DNA from: Verrucomicrobiota bacterium
Lineage (GTDB): Bacteria > Verrucomicrobiota > Verrucomicrobiia > Methylacidiphilales > Verrucolacustridaceae
Direction of reading: 5' to 3'
DNA: 26,663 bases
Assembly (NCBI GenBank): GCA_016876055.1
Contig: VHDM01000005.1
Coordinates: 1-26,663 of the forward strand
Below, in pieces: positions 13,994 through 24,200 of the stretch. Position 1 is the stretch's first letter. Each line of letters opens with the position of its first letter. The notes below the pieces were generated by a model that saw only the letters and a program-made list of their open reading frames with translations, was not told where the DNA came from and ran no database searches. The translations under genes and the position numbers were made by a program.

Positions 13994-16591
13994 TTAGGGG
14001 CTAACTGCCCAGGTGATTAGCCGAAGCTCATGGGCTTGGGTTAAAGAAGAATTCGAAGGACGAACTCGCACATTGAATTGGAAATTACCGCTATCCTTCA
14101 TCTCTACTCGACCGGCGTATTTCGCCCAACCTTGGGAGGTCTCCCCGGTTGGCTCCAGTCGCGTGGCCAGAGAAGGCCCGTTTGGATCGACCGCCTTCAC
14201 ATACGCCTCCACGGCTACTTCCTCATTTTTGAGGGACCCCAGATGAACCTGGACCGAGACGGACACCTGATCGCCCACACTGACCGTGGTTCCATTGCCT
14301 CCAGCCCATGTCACCGCGTTGGCCTTCACCTCGGACCAAGCGGTCCGCAATTTGTCTTTCCAGACCGCCAGGTTCCGGGACTTCGCGAACTTGTTTTCCG
14401 CAAACATTCGTCCCTTCTCGGCGGCCTTCTTGTAAAAATTCTCCGCATATTCCGCCACCATTCGCTGGGTGTTATAGACCGGCCCGATCGTCATCAGGCT
14501 GCGCCGGACGCGCTCAATCCAGCGCTTCGGGACTCCGTCGGCACTCCGTTCATAATACATCGGCACAACTTCATGCTGGAGGATCTCGTAAATTGAGAAA
14601 GCGTCGAACTCGTCCTGCACCTCGGGTTCCAAGCGCAAGGCATCCTCCCCGATCGCCCAGCCGTTGGTGCCGTCAAAGGCCTCGTCCCACCAGCCGTCCC
14701 GGACAGAAAAGTTCAGACATCCGCTGGTGATCACCTTCTCGCCACTCGTGCCGCTGGCTTCCAACGGCCGCGTCGGATTATTCAGCCAGACGTCGCAGCC
14801 GTGATAGAGGTGGCGGGCCACGTTGAAATCATAATTTTCCACGAAGACGATCTTGTTTTTGAAAACCGGCAGCTCGGAGACCTTCACGATCAGCTGAATG
14901 AGCTTCTTGCCCCCCTCATCGGCGGGGTGGGCTTTCCCGGCAAACAGAAACTGCACCGGCCGCTCCGGGTCATTGACGATGGCTGCCAGTTTATCCAGAT
15001 CCCGGAACAAAAGAGCGGCTCGCTTATAAGTGGCAAAACGCCGGGCAAATCCGATGGTAAGCGCCTTGGGATCGAGCATGGTCTGGGTGGAAAGAATCTC
15101 CTCTGGCTTGACTCCGTTCCGAATTCTTTGGTTTTTGACGTTGCGACGCACAAATTCCAAGAGGCGAGCCTTAAGCTTCTGATGGACGGTCCAGTAGTCC
15201 TTGTCCTTAAATTCGACTCTTTTTTTCCATTGGGCGGCATCCGCTAGGTCGTCCTCCGTGAAGGCCCCTTCCTCTTTTTCCAGCAAATCCCGAATTTCCG
15301 GAGCCATCCAGGTGAACGTATGGATTCCATTAGTCACATGGCGGATCGGAATTTCTTTCTTGGGCACCCCCGGCCAGACCGTCTGCCACATTTCACGGGA
15401 AACCCTCCCGTGAATGGCGCTGACCCCGTTGGCCTGACGGGAAAGACGGAGCGCCAGGATGGTCATGCTGAACGGCTCCTCTTCCGGGTGCGCCCACGGG
15501 CGGCCGAGCTTGAGCAATTCGTCAAAGCTGATGTGACAGTCGCGGACGTAGGCGGCGAAGTACTTCTCCATCAGCTTGGGGTCAAAGGCATCGTTCCCAG
15601 CGGGCACCGGCGTGTGCGTGGTGAAGACACTGCTGGCGGCTACCGGTTGCAAAGCTTCAATGAAGGAAAGCTTCTCCTCGGAAATCAGCCTTCGGATCCG
15701 CTCCAAACCCAGAAAGGCGGCGTGGCCCTCATTCATATGAAACACGGAAGGCTTAATTCCCATGGCATCCAGAGCCTTTACCCCACCAATGCCCAGTAGG
15801 ATCTCCTGGCGGACCCGCATGTCGTGATCTCCGCCGTAGAGTTGGTACGTGATATTCCGGTCGTCGGGCGCATTGGAGGGCAGATCCGTATCCAGCAGGA
15901 AAAGGCGCGTCAGACCGATCCTGACCTCCCAAACCTTGGCTTTGACCTTGCGCCCGGGCATGTCGAGCTCGACCACCACGGTTGTTTTGCCGTCGGCCGC
16001 GAGGGCTTCACTCGCCGGCAGGTCATGGAAAACATTGTCGACGATGTTGGCCTCCTGCCATCCGTCCCGGTTGATCTTCTGTGCGAAGTAACCAAAGCGG
16101 TACAACAAGCCCACCGCCACAAACGGCAGCCCTAGATCGCTGGCCGATTTGCAATGATCGCCGGCCAGGATGCCAAGACCGCCGGAGTAAACGGGCAAAG
16201 ATTCGTGAAAACCGAACTCCGCCGAGAAGTAGGCCACCAAAGGCTGATCCTTCGTTTCCTTGGGCAGGTTTTTGGTGAACCAAGTCGACTTACGATTGAG
16301 GTAGGCCTCTAGCTTGTCGTGGACTTTCTCCACCCGACCCCGGTACGCCTTGTCCTTGGCCACCGCTTCCAGACGTGACTGTTTGATCAACCGCAGCATT
16401 TTGACCGGACTGTGGCCACACTCTTCCCAAAGGGTCGGATCCAACTCCTTGAAGAGCTCCAGCGCGTCAAAGTTCCAACTGAACCAGAGATTGAAGGCAA
16501 TCCGCCGAAGGGATTCCAAGCCCTCGGGAACCCTGGGAACCACGGAGACATTGAAAGGCCATTTTTGGGCCGTCGCGGCAGGCGTTGCCAT
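13994..16591 (-). CDS. glgP: Alpha-glucan (glycogen/maltodextrin) phosphorylase, GT35
   Basis: The enzyme releases glucose-1-phosphate from glycogen or maltodextrins using pyridoxal phosphate. The 865 residues match the shorter alpha-glucan phosphorylase subfamily, whose N-terminus reads FNLWFSWNFDALELF. Landmarks are AYFSAEFGFHESLPVYSGGLG (split at 120-140), HMNEGHAAF (285-293), FTTHTPVPAGND, GFARRFATYKRA (514-525) and the cofactor segment EASGTSGEK, with Lys619 the expected PLP lysine. Many homologues have Met where this has Glu618. Residues from about 755 form an extra beta-rich domain at the C-terminus. No Shine-Dalgarno sequence is evident. It sits alone between two long gaps for this window (149 and 304 bases). 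Confidence 0.95.
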   Translation of the reverse strand: MATPAATAQKWPFNVSVVPRVPEGLESLRRIAFNLWFSWNFDALELFKELDPTLWEECGHSPVKMLRLIKQSRLEAVAKDKAYRGRVEKVHDKLEAYLNRKSTWFTKNLPKETKDQPLVAYFSAEFGFHESLPVYSGGLGILAGDHCKSASDLGLPFVAVGLLYRFGYFAQKINRDGWQEANIVDNVFHDLPASEALAADGKTTVVVELDMPGRKVKAKVWEVRIGLTRLFLLDTDLPSNAPDDRNITYQLYGGDHDMRVRQEILLGIGGVKALDAMGIKPSVFHMNEGHAAFLGLERIRRLISEEKLSFIEALQPVAASSVFTTHTPVPAGNDAFDPKLMEKYFAAYVRDCHISFDELLKLGRPWAHPEEEPFSMTILALRLSRQANGVSAIHGRVSREMWQTVWPGVPKKEIPIRHVTNGIHTFTWMAPEIRDLLEKEEGAFTEDDLADAAQWKKRVEFKDKDYWTVHQKLKARLLEFVRRNVKNQRIRNGVKPEEILSTQTMLDPKALTIGFARRFATYKRAALLFRDLDKLAAIVNDPERPVQFLFAGKAHPADEGGKKLIQLIVKVSELPVFKNKIVFVENYDFNVARHLYHGCDVWLNNPTRPLEASGTSGEKVITSGCLNFSVRDGWWDEAFDGTNGWAIGEDALRLEPEVQDEFDAFSIYEILQHEVVPMYYERSADGVPKRWIERVRRSLMTIGPVYNTQRMVAEYAENFYKKAAEKGRMFAENKFAKSRNLAVWKDKLRTAWSEVKANAVTWAGGNGTTVSVGDQVSVSVQVHLGSLKNEEVAVEAYVKAVDPNGPSLATRLEPTGETSQGWAKYAGRVEMKDSGNFQFNVRVRPSNSSLTQAHELRLITWAVSP

Positions 16592-16740
16592 AAGCGGATG
16601 AGAATGAGAGGGTTAGCTCTTCTTGGCCAGCAGATTTTCTGATACAGTGAAGCCGGGTGGGCACTCCCCTGGACACCTCATTCAGGGTCAAGCCAACGAC
16701 AACTTAGCCAGGCGGGTTGGGGACAGCCCTCCCTCCCGGA

Positions 16741-17271
16741 TTATTTGATGAGGCTTTGAATCTCCTTAAATTTCGGATGCTCCGCCGTCTCCAGCAACTC
16801 AAACAACACCGCCTCCGTGGAAGCAATCACGATTCCGTCCTGCCTCATTTCCTGCAGAGCCAGTTGCCGGTCTGCTTCCCTCCTCGATCCCACCGCATCG
16901 GCTACCAGCACCGGTTGGACCTCCTTTTGCCTTAAATCGTACACGGTCTGCCGCACGCAAATGTGAGCCTCACACCCCACCACCAAAATCCTTTTTCGGC
17001 CCAGGGCTTTGCCGGCCTCCACCGCCGAGAAGGCACTTTTGGCATGGGGCCCGCCCTTCCCCGCCGCCCGCTGAATCGCCACAACGGTTTTACCCAGTTT
17101 AGCCGGCACCTGCTCGGTGATAGCCATGGGGATTTCCAGAAGTTTGGCCGCTTTCACCAAAACTTCGACCCTTTCCACCCATCCCTCCGGCTCTTTTACC
17201 GCCGCCACCAGCTTCTCCTGCACGTCCACGACCAGCAGACCGGTTTCGGAAAGCTTCAGGCGCCAGGACAT
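16741..17271 (-). CDS. Isochorismatase-family cysteine hydrolase
   Basis: The 176-residue protein has the family's catalytic triad: Asp16 in GLLVVDVQ, Lys78 in HAKSAFS and Cys105 in VVGCEAHICV, which also contains the usual cis-peptide region. TEQVPAKLG is typical of the small YcaC/ISOC1-like hydrolases, whose natural substrates are mostly unknown; nicotinamidase and true isochorismatase have different substrate loops. It follows acs with a one-base gap, so it is the last gene of the asmA-yicC-gmk-coaC-acs run. The substrate cannot be inferred from context. Confidence 0.88.
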   Translation of the reverse strand: MSWRLKLSETGLLVVDVQEKLVAAVKEPEGWVERVEVLVKAAKLLEIPMAITEQVPAKLGKTVVAIQRAAGKGGPHAKSAFSAVEAGKALGRKRILVVGCEAHICVRQTVYDLRQKEVQPVLVADAVGSRREADRQLALQEMRQDGIVIASTEAVLFELLETAEHPKFKEIQSLIK

Positions 17272-17272
17272 C

Positions 17273-19204
17273 TCAACCCTCCTCGGAAGAAGACGACTGT
17301 AGCGAAGCGATCACGTTCAGGTCCTCCAGCGTGGTCACATCCCCCTTCACCGTCCCGCCGGCAGCAATCTCTTTGAGCAAACGCCGCATGATCTTTCCGC
17401 TTCTCGTTTTAGGTAGGGCTTCAGCAAAGCGGATCTGATCCGGTTTGGCGATCGGACCGATCTCTTTACTCACTTGGTTCCGCAACGCCGCCACCAGCTC
17501 TTCCCCGGCCTTTTGCCCGGATTTTAGGGTGACAAAGGCCACCACCGCTTGGCCTTTCAAATCATCGGGCCGGCCGACCACCGCCGCTTCCGCCACGGCC
17601 GGATGACTCACCAGCGCACTCTCCAATTCAGCCGTGCCCAACCGGTGACCCGAGACATTCAGTACGTCATCAATCCGTCCAATCACGTGGAAATACCCAT
17701 CCTTGTCCCGTTTGGCCCCGTCGCCCGTGAAATAGCAACCCGGCACCTCACTCCAGTACTGTGTCTTGTACCGCTCCGGATCACCGTAAATCGTCCGCAA
17801 CATCGACGGCCAGGGTTTCCGGATCACCAGTTTTCCCTGTACCCCGTCCTTGACCGATTTCCCGCGGTCGTCCACCACCGCCAAATCCGCCCCGAAGAAA
17901 GGTACCCCGGCCAGCCCCGGCTTCATCGCATGGACCCCCGGCAGAGTCGTCAGCATGTGGCTGCCCGTTTCCGTCTGCCACCAGGTGTCCACGATCGGAC
18001 ACCGCCCCCCACCCACCACCCGGTAATACCAAAGCCAAGCCTCGGGATTGATCGGCTCCCCCACCGAACCCAGCAGGCGCAGGGAAGACAGATCATGTTT
18101 TTTTACCCATTGATCGCCCCAACGGATAAAGGCCCGGATCGCCGTGGGGGCCGTGTAAAAAATGCTCACACGGTGCTTGGCAATGATCCGCCAAAACCGA
18201 TCCGGCTCCGGTTGGTTGGGCGCCCCCTCGTACATCAGCGTCGTCGCCCCATTGCTCAAGGCGCCGTACACCGCGTAGCTATGGCCGGTTACCCAGCCGA
18301 CATCCGCCGTGCACCAAAAAAGATCCTCCTCCCGAAGGTCAAACACCCACTTCGTTGTCAGGTGGGCGCCCAACAGATATCCGGCCGTGGTGTGTAAAAT
18401 CCCCTTGGGTTTCCCGGTGCTACCGCTCGTGTAGAGAATAAAGAGAGGATCCTCGCTCTCCATTTTTTCCGGCGGAAAGTCCGGCGGTTGGTGGTCCGTG
18501 ATCTCGTGCCACCAACGGTCCATCCCGTTCAGCGCCTTCACCGTCCCGGTCCGCTTCAGCACGATCACCCTTTGCACTCCGGGACAACCAGCAACCGCCG
18601 CATCGACATTTTTTTTCAGATCCACCACCTGGCCCCGCCGGTAACCCCCATCCGCGGTGATCACCAGCTTGGCGCCGCAATCATGAATCCGGTCTTTGAG
18701 CGCTTCGGCGCTGAAGCCACCAAAAACCACACTGTGCACCGCCCCGATCCGGGCACAGGCCAGCATGGCGATCGCGGCCTCCGGCACCATGGGCAGATAA
18801 ATCATCACCCGATCCCCCTTGCGGATTCCCTCCCCCTTCAGCGCATGGGCAAAACGGCAGACTTCATCATGGAGTTGCTGATAGGTCAGGACGCGGACAT
18901 CCCCGGGTTCCCCTTCAAACACGATGGCCGCCTTGTGCCGCCGCGGCCCGTCCCGGTGCCGATCCAAGCAGTTATGGCTAAGATTCAATCGCCCGCCGCC
19001 AAACCACTTGGCAAATGGTGCTTTCCACTCCAGCACCTTTTTTGGCTCCTGGAACCAGCTCAACTCCTGCTGCGCCATCCGCCCCCAGAACTTGTTGGGA
19101 TTCTGGATGGATTCGCGGTGCAGGGATTTGTACTTGGCCGGACTGTTGAACGCCGCCCGTTTCACAAAGGCAGCCGACGGTTTGCAGAGTCCGGCTTGGC
19201 TCAT
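17273..19204 (-). CDS. acs: Acetyl-CoA synthetase (AMP-forming)
   Basis: The enzyme makes acetyl-CoA from acetate, ATP and CoA. The 643 residues from this start match the Acs family. The N-terminus carries the ACAS motif region (YKSLHRESIQNPNKFW), then FEGEPGD, the AMP-binding loop YTSGSTGKPKG (258-268), DVGWVTGHSYAVYG, VDTWWQTETGSH and GRIDDVLNVSGHRLGTAE. The C-terminal PKTRSGK (598-604) ends at Lys604, the lysine acetylated in homologues to switch the enzyme off. The ATG at 19204 overlaps the coaC stop by four bases, favouring it over a frame extending upstream to 19666 through coaC. Its position after coaC links CoA synthesis with its use. Confidence 0.97.
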   Translation of the reverse strand: MSQAGLCKPSAAFVKRAAFNSPAKYKSLHRESIQNPNKFWGRMAQQELSWFQEPKKVLEWKAPFAKWFGGGRLNLSHNCLDRHRDGPRRHKAAIVFEGEPGDVRVLTYQQLHDEVCRFAHALKGEGIRKGDRVMIYLPMVPEAAIAMLACARIGAVHSVVFGGFSAEALKDRIHDCGAKLVITADGGYRRGQVVDLKKNVDAAVAGCPGVQRVIVLKRTGTVKALNGMDRWWHEITDHQPPDFPPEKMESEDPLFILYTSGSTGKPKGILHTTAGYLLGAHLTTKWVFDLREEDLFWCTADVGWVTGHSYAVYGALSNGATTLMYEGAPNQPEPDRFWRIIAKHRVSIFYTAPTAIRAFIRWGDQWVKKHDLSSLRLLGSVGEPINPEAWLWYYRVVGGGRCPIVDTWWQTETGSHMLTTLPGVHAMKPGLAGVPFFGADLAVVDDRGKSVKDGVQGKLVIRKPWPSMLRTIYGDPERYKTQYWSEVPGCYFTGDGAKRDKDGYFHVIGRIDDVLNVSGHRLGTAELESALVSHPAVAEAAVVGRPDDLKGQAVVAFVTLKSGQKAGEELVAALRNQVSKEIGPIAKPDQIRFAEALPKTRSGKIMRRLLKEIAAGGTVKGDVTTLEDLNVIASLQSSSSEEG

Positions 19205-19764
19205 TTCGGTTTCCCCTTTTGCAAAACTTTTTTCACCACGCCTAGAATGGCTGTCGTGGGAGCCAGCCGGCCTGGTCCCTCTGCTCCACAGGCCAACCGC
19301 CCCTCGGCCGGCCCCGCCCAAATCACCCCGCGGGAAGAGAGAAGCTTCACGTTCTCCTGGGTCGCTGGATGGATCCACATGTTGCTGTTCATCGCCGGTG
19401 CGATGACCAGCGGGGCACGGGTGGCCAGGAATACCGCCCCCAGCACGTCCCCGGCAAAACCATGGGCGGTCCGCGCGAGAAAGTCGGCGCTGGCCGGTGC
19501 CACCACCACCACATCCGCCGTCTGGGCCAGATCCAGATGGGACATTCTTCCGCCCTCCCCTTCTTCCCATAACGAGGTGTGCACCGGTCGGTGCGTCAGG
19601 GCGGCCAAGGTCAACGCCGGAAGAAAACGGGCCCCGTCCGCCGTCAGCACCGCATGCACTTCCCAACCCTCTTTCCCCATGGCGCTGGCCAGATCCGCCG
19701 CCCGGAACGCGGCGATCGATCCGGTCACCCCCAGGACGATGCGCACCGTTTTTTTCTCAGCCAC
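19201..19764 (-). CDS. coaC: Phosphopantothenoylcysteine decarboxylase, monofunctional
   Basis: This flavoprotein decarboxylates 4'-phosphopantothenoylcysteine in CoA synthesis. The 187 residues cover only the decarboxylase half of the usual Dfp/CoaBC protein. Evidence includes VTGSIAAFRAADL for FMN, catalytic His76 in MSHLDLA, PAMNSNMW (123-130) and the substrate clamp GRLACGAEGPGRL with Cys159. No CoaB synthetase domain follows; the frame stops in the start of acs. CoaB must be encoded elsewhere if this pathway is standard. The start is GTG at 19764, overlapping gmk by eight bases. It sits where CoaBC usually sits after gmk. Confidence 0.93.
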   Translation of the reverse strand: MAEKKTVRIVLGVTGSIAAFRAADLASAMGKEGWEVHAVLTADGARFLPALTLAALTHRPVHTSLWEEGEGGRMSHLDLAQTADVVVVAPASADFLARTAHGFAGDVLGAVFLATRAPLVIAPAMNSNMWIHPATQENVKLLSSRGVIWAGPAEGRLACGAEGPGRLAPTTAILGVVKKVLQKGKPK

Positions 19765-20371
19765 GATTGAGGTCCAGCCTCCGGCTGAGATAGCGCTCCG
19801 CCCGAATGATCGCGCGGAACTTGATCAGATCCTCCTCCATGGAACTACTCAGGATCGTGTAGCGGTAACTTTTCCAATCGGCCATCTCGGCATTGGCTGC
19901 GTCGATCCGCTTGTCGATCTGCGCGGCGGTCTCGGTCCCACGCCCCTCCAGCCTTCGTCTTAATTCTTCCAGATCGGGCGGCATGATGAAAATATCCGCC
20001 AAGGCGGCCCGGATTTTTGGATCCTTGGAGTCCCGGATTTGCCGGGCTCCCTGCACGTCAATGTCCAGCAAGACATCCCGCCCCGCCACCAGATGGCTGA
20101 GGATGGGCCCCTTCGGCGTCCCGTAGAAGTGCCCGTACACATCGGCGTGCTCCAGCATGTCGCCGGCCTGCACTTTTTTCTCAAAATCTTTGCGCTGGAG
20201 AAAATCATAATCCGTCCCGTCCTTTTCCCCGGCCCGGATCGGCCGGGTGGTGCAGCTGACCGAATACACCAGATCGGGAGTTTGCCGGACATTGGCGCAA
20301 AGGGTGCTCTTGCCGGTTCCCGACGGGGCCGAAACCACGAACAAAATTCCGGAGCGGGTGAAGTTATTCAA
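19757..20371 (-). CDS. gmk: Guanylate kinase
   Basis: It phosphorylates GMP to GDP. The 204 residues contain the P-loop APSGTGKST (15-23), the GMP-binding SCTTRPIRAGEKDGTDY, DFLQRKDFE, EHADVYGHFYGTP and the LDIDVQGARQIR segment. RIDAANAEMADWKSYRY matches the C-terminal lid region. The start codon is TTG at 20371, read from the eight-base overlap with yicC; no ATG gives a complete P-loop. The yicC-gmk order is common in bacteria. The usual rpoZ between gmk and CoaBC is absent here. Confidence 0.97.
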   Translation of the reverse strand: MNNFTRSGILFVVSAPSGTGKSTLCANVRQTPDLVYSVSCTTRPIRAGEKDGTDYDFLQRKDFEKKVQAGDMLEHADVYGHFYGTPKGPILSHLVAGRDVLLDIDVQGARQIRDSKDPKIRAALADIFIMPPDLEELRRRLEGRGTETAAQIDKRIDAANAEMADWKSYRYTILSSSMEEDLIKFRAIIRAERYLSRRLDLNRG

Positions 20372-21239
20372 GGTTCGCCGCCTGCTCCCGGAGCTTCTCC
20401 AGCTCCGATTTGAACTCGATCGCCAGCCGGGTCAGCTCCATCTCCCCGGATTTCGATCCCACCGTGTTGGCCTCGCGCATCAGTTCTTGGATCAGAAACT
20501 CCAGCGTCCGCCCGCCGGGAGCCTGCTTTCCAGTCAACCCACCCGCCTCCCTCAAATGGGCACGAATTCGACCAATTTCCTCGGTCACATCCCCACGATC
20601 GGCCGCCGAGGCCACTTCCTTAAAGAGACGTTCAGGTTCCAGCTCCACCCCGGCCTCGTTGGCCAGCTCCTGCAACCGGCCCCGCAAACGTTCTCCTTGG
20701 GCCTTGCGCATGGCCGCGGCCGCCTTTCCCATCTTCGTACGGACCGACTCCATCCGGCCAAGGTGCTGCTTCAGGGAACGGACCATGTGGCTCCCTTCCC
20801 GTTCCCGGCTGGCCACCATTTTAGTTAAAGCCACCCGCACCCCCGCCAAGATTTTCCGGTCTTCTTTCGGCGTGAGCGCATGGCTCTGGGTGGAAACCAC
20901 CCCCGGAAGACCCAACAGATCCGACCAGGTCGGCCCTCCTTGCACCCCGAGCTTTTTCCCGGCGGCCCGTAGCTGGGAGGCGTAGAGGGCCGCTTTCGCC
21001 AGATCCAAACTGCGCCCATTGCGGGAAGGCGCCGACTCCGCTTGCACGGCCACGGTCACTTTGCCCCGGGCAATCTGGCCGGCCACTTCCTCCCGGATCT
21101 CCCGCTCCAGCCGCGCCAGGTCACCGGGTAGATAGACGATGATTTCCAGCCCGCGCTTGTTCACGGAAGAAGCTTCAATCCGGAAACCGGCATGTGCGGT
21201 GGCCACCTTGGCGGAACCAAAACCGGTCATGCTACGCAT
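20364..21239 (-). CDS. yicC: YicC/YloC-family endoribonuclease
   Basis: The 291-residue protein starts with the family's MRSMTGFGSA and ends with the conserved block GGRTLEFLIQELMREANTVG plus SKSGEMELTRLAIEFKSELE. Family members have been shown to be RNA endonucleases in E. coli; the target here is unknown. AGGA seven bases upstream of the ATG supports the start. The gene lies 31 bases after the asmA-like gene and overlaps gmk by eight bases. The middle part (about 90-200) is helical and variable, as expected. Confidence 0.95.
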   Translation of the reverse strand: MRSMTGFGSAKVATAHAGFRIEASSVNKRGLEIIVYLPGDLARLEREIREEVAGQIARGKVTVAVQAESAPSRNGRSLDLAKAALYASQLRAAGKKLGVQGGPTWSDLLGLPGVVSTQSHALTPKEDRKILAGVRVALTKMVASREREGSHMVRSLKQHLGRMESVRTKMGKAAAAMRKAQGERLRGRLQELANEAGVELEPERLFKEVASAADRGDVTEEIGRIRAHLREAGGLTGKQAPGGRTLEFLIQELMREANTVGSKSGEMELTRLAIEFKSELEKLREQAANLE

Positions 21240-21270
21240 CGTGAAATCCTACGGGGAAACCCCCCGCGGC

Positions 21271-24200
21271 TCAAAACCCTTTAAACAGATTTCCAACTCC
21301 CTGCAGGATGCTGCCGGCCGCCCCCGCCGCTCCCCCGGCCGCGCCTCCCGCGCCCTGCAAAACCCCCGAAGGGGCGTTCAGTAATAAGTTGATTCCCCCT
21401 TCCGCCAGCATTTTTCCAATGTCCATCTGCACCTTGGGATCTGCCAAGGTGCCGGTGATCGTGGCCGATCCGGGTATTTTTGTGTAAAACTCCGAGCTGG
21501 TTCCCACCAATTGGGTCATCACTCCCTGCAATTGCCCGCTGCTCTGGATCGCCTCCCGTGTCAGCGCCAGATTCACAAGAAAATCGATCGCCTGGCTTGA
21601 CCAATCCAGCGAACCCCGCATCCCGGTTGCCAAGGCCGATCCAGAGGTGCGCAAATCTTCGGTCGTGATCCGGGTGCCAGCTATCTGGAAAGCTCCTGCT
21701 AAGGAATTGATCTCACTCCCCGCTACAAATGCGGATCCCAGCAGCGCGCCGGCTCCCTGCAAGGCCCTGGCGATCGCCGGAAGATTCTCAAGATGGGCCT
21801 GTTCAAGACGAAGGTTGCCCTGTCCCGACAACGTCCGCTGCAGATCCTCCAGTTTGGCTCCCGCCGCCTGACCGGTGAACTTCAGGTCGGCCAAGCCTCC
21901 CACCGGACCGCGGGCATCTTGGATCAAGGGGCCGAGAATCGCGCCCAATGGAAACCTTTCGATAAATAGACTCACCTGCAGAGGCCGGCCGGCTCCCCCC
22001 GTCGGCACCACCGAACCCCGAATCACCCCGCCTTGCACCTCCACGCTGGAAGGGTCCAGCAGAATTCCCTCAGGCCCATACCGAAAACGGGAAATTTTCA
22101 CCGGCCCCACCCGCGCCTCCGGCAAAATCGCCTGATCCAGTTTTACATCAATCTCTAGACGAGTGGGTTCAGACTTGGCGCCAGACGGGGTGGGAGGGAA
22201 CTTCCAACTTTCGTATTGATCCAAAAAACCTCTTAGGTCGACAACCCCACCCTCCAATTTGATATCGAAAAGGCCTGGGGCGGTCTGGCAAAGGGGAATT
22301 TGGACGGCCGGAAGATCGATGATTTTTTTTTCTGCAGAATCAAAGGAGGAACAAATCAGAAAGGCATCTTTTAGGGTAAAACCTTGAGTCCGGTTATCAT
22401 GCTCCCATTCCCCCTTACATCGGAAGGAAAGAGACATCCGCTGGCTCTCCTCACTGATGCGGGCCTCCAGCAGCAAAAGGTCGATCTCCCCCGAAGACCC
22501 GTGCTCACCCAGCTCCCAAAAGCCCGGTCCTAGAACCAGATCCCCGTCTACCCATCGGTTTTGCCCCAACCAAGGTTTGGCCAGCGTCGCCACCCACCCC
22601 TTCGGCAGGCGGGCTGACTCCCACGCCCAGGCCCCGTTTTTTCGGTAATCCACTTTGCCTATGAACAGCTCTCCGCCCGCGGACTGGGCGGTGAGATTCA
22701 GGTCATCCAAAGCCGCCAACCCGTCCGCCCCCCAACTCAAAATTCCCTGCGCGTCCGCCCGCAGACCGGGCAGGGTCCCAATCTCGGGCAGGGTAAACGA
22801 CAGGCCCTGCGCCTCGGCGCTGAATCCCAGCTTCCGCAGGCCGCCCTTGGGCTCACCCACGTTTGCCTTTAAAAGAAGGCTCCCCGCGGAAACGTAGGGG
22901 GCCGCCGCCGGCACGTTCTGCTTTGCCACGCTCAGATCCACCTTGCCCACCACCGCCAGACCCGACTGCGTCGCCTTTTCCGCGGACAACTCCAGCCAGT
23001 CCACTCCCCCTTGCCGAGAAGCCAACATGACTTTCTGCACCGCCAGGCCCCCGTCCGACTCCAGCGTCAAGTCGGCCTTCAGATTGACCTGGTTTTCCGG
23101 CAACCGCAGTTCCGGCAACTGGACCGAAAGATCCGGGCTGCTGAGGTCCATCTGGGCGGCCAAGGATCTCTTTTGGGGATCGCTTTGTACCCGCAAAAAG
23201 CCCGAAAGGGTTCCGGCAATCGAGGTTTCGTTGGCCTTGGGCAAAATCAGCGGAGCCACGATGCCCATCGGCCATCCGGCAAACTGCACCATTCCGGAAG
23301 AGGGCTTGGTGCCGGCGGGTTCCCACTCCTTGGCACCCTTTTTCGTTAAAACCAGCGGTGCATCCAAGGAGGCGCGCACCGCCTCCGTCCCGTCCCGGTG
23401 CTTCGCCACCAAGGTCACCGCTTCGATGGCCAGCTCTCCCTCCGTCCCCGACGGCCACGAGGCCTGCAGGTTTCCCTGCACGGAAGCGAAATCCACGGGG
23501 CGCGGTCGCTGTGCGGTGCCCGTCTCCACGGTGACCGCTCCCTGTAGGTCTGCCTTCAACAAGTCATGCCGGTTTTTCCGAGAAAAGTCGAAGGACCCGC
23601 TGCCGGAGGCCTCGGTCCACTGCCAGTCAGGCGTGAAGTTTTTCAAGAGGGGCACCACGAAAGCCGATTCCGCCCTCGCCAACTCCACCCGCATCCGTCC
23701 CATGTCCTGCGCCGGGTTCCACAGCGCCAGCACCTTGGCGTCCAGCAACGGTTCTCCCGCCCGGTTCGCCTGCAGTTCCAGGGCCGGCAACGTCCAGGTC
23801 CCCTGCTCCGCCTGCAGCTCGGAGGTTAACTTTGCCCCCCAGGATCCCGCCTTCTCCTCCGGCCAACGCATGCCATCCAGGGTTAGCGAGACCAGGCCGG
23901 CTCCCTTCTGGCTGAAGTTGCCGGAAAATTCCACATGCGCCTTGGCTTGGCCCTCCGCCGGCCAGAATTTTGCCCCGGCCCATGCTTTCCCCAGGCCCGC
24001 CAACCCGGCGCTCAAATCTCCCGCCAGAAAGCCCTCCTTTTTGACCCAATCCCACTCCGCCTTGGCCGTCAGCGTCAGGTCTTCCGCCGTTCCCCCTTCC
24101 CAGGAAGCCTTCACCTGGGCGCTTTCCAAGTGGATCTTGGTTCCCTTTTCGATGAATCCCTGAAAATCCGCGGTGGCGGACTGCATGGAAAGGTTGCCCT

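Noticed and set aside
16592..16740. Terminator or small RNA between the hydrolase gene and glgP
   Set aside because: No stable hairpin with a T-run and no convincing promoter pair were found in these 149 bases.
19205..19666. N-terminal extension of acs
   Set aside because: It overlaps almost all of coaC in another frame; the ATG at 19204 gives the standard Acs length.
19740..19765. Seven-A run at the coaC start as a frameshifting site
   Set aside because: Both gmk and coaC are complete in their own frames, so no slippage is needed.
18488..19963. 491-codon plus-strand frame
   Set aside because: It is antisense to acs, coaC and part of gmk, all of which are well supported.
22943..24163. 406-codon plus-strand frame
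   Set aside because: It is antisense to the asmA-like gene and has low-complexity Ser/Pro/Ala composition typical of a shadow.
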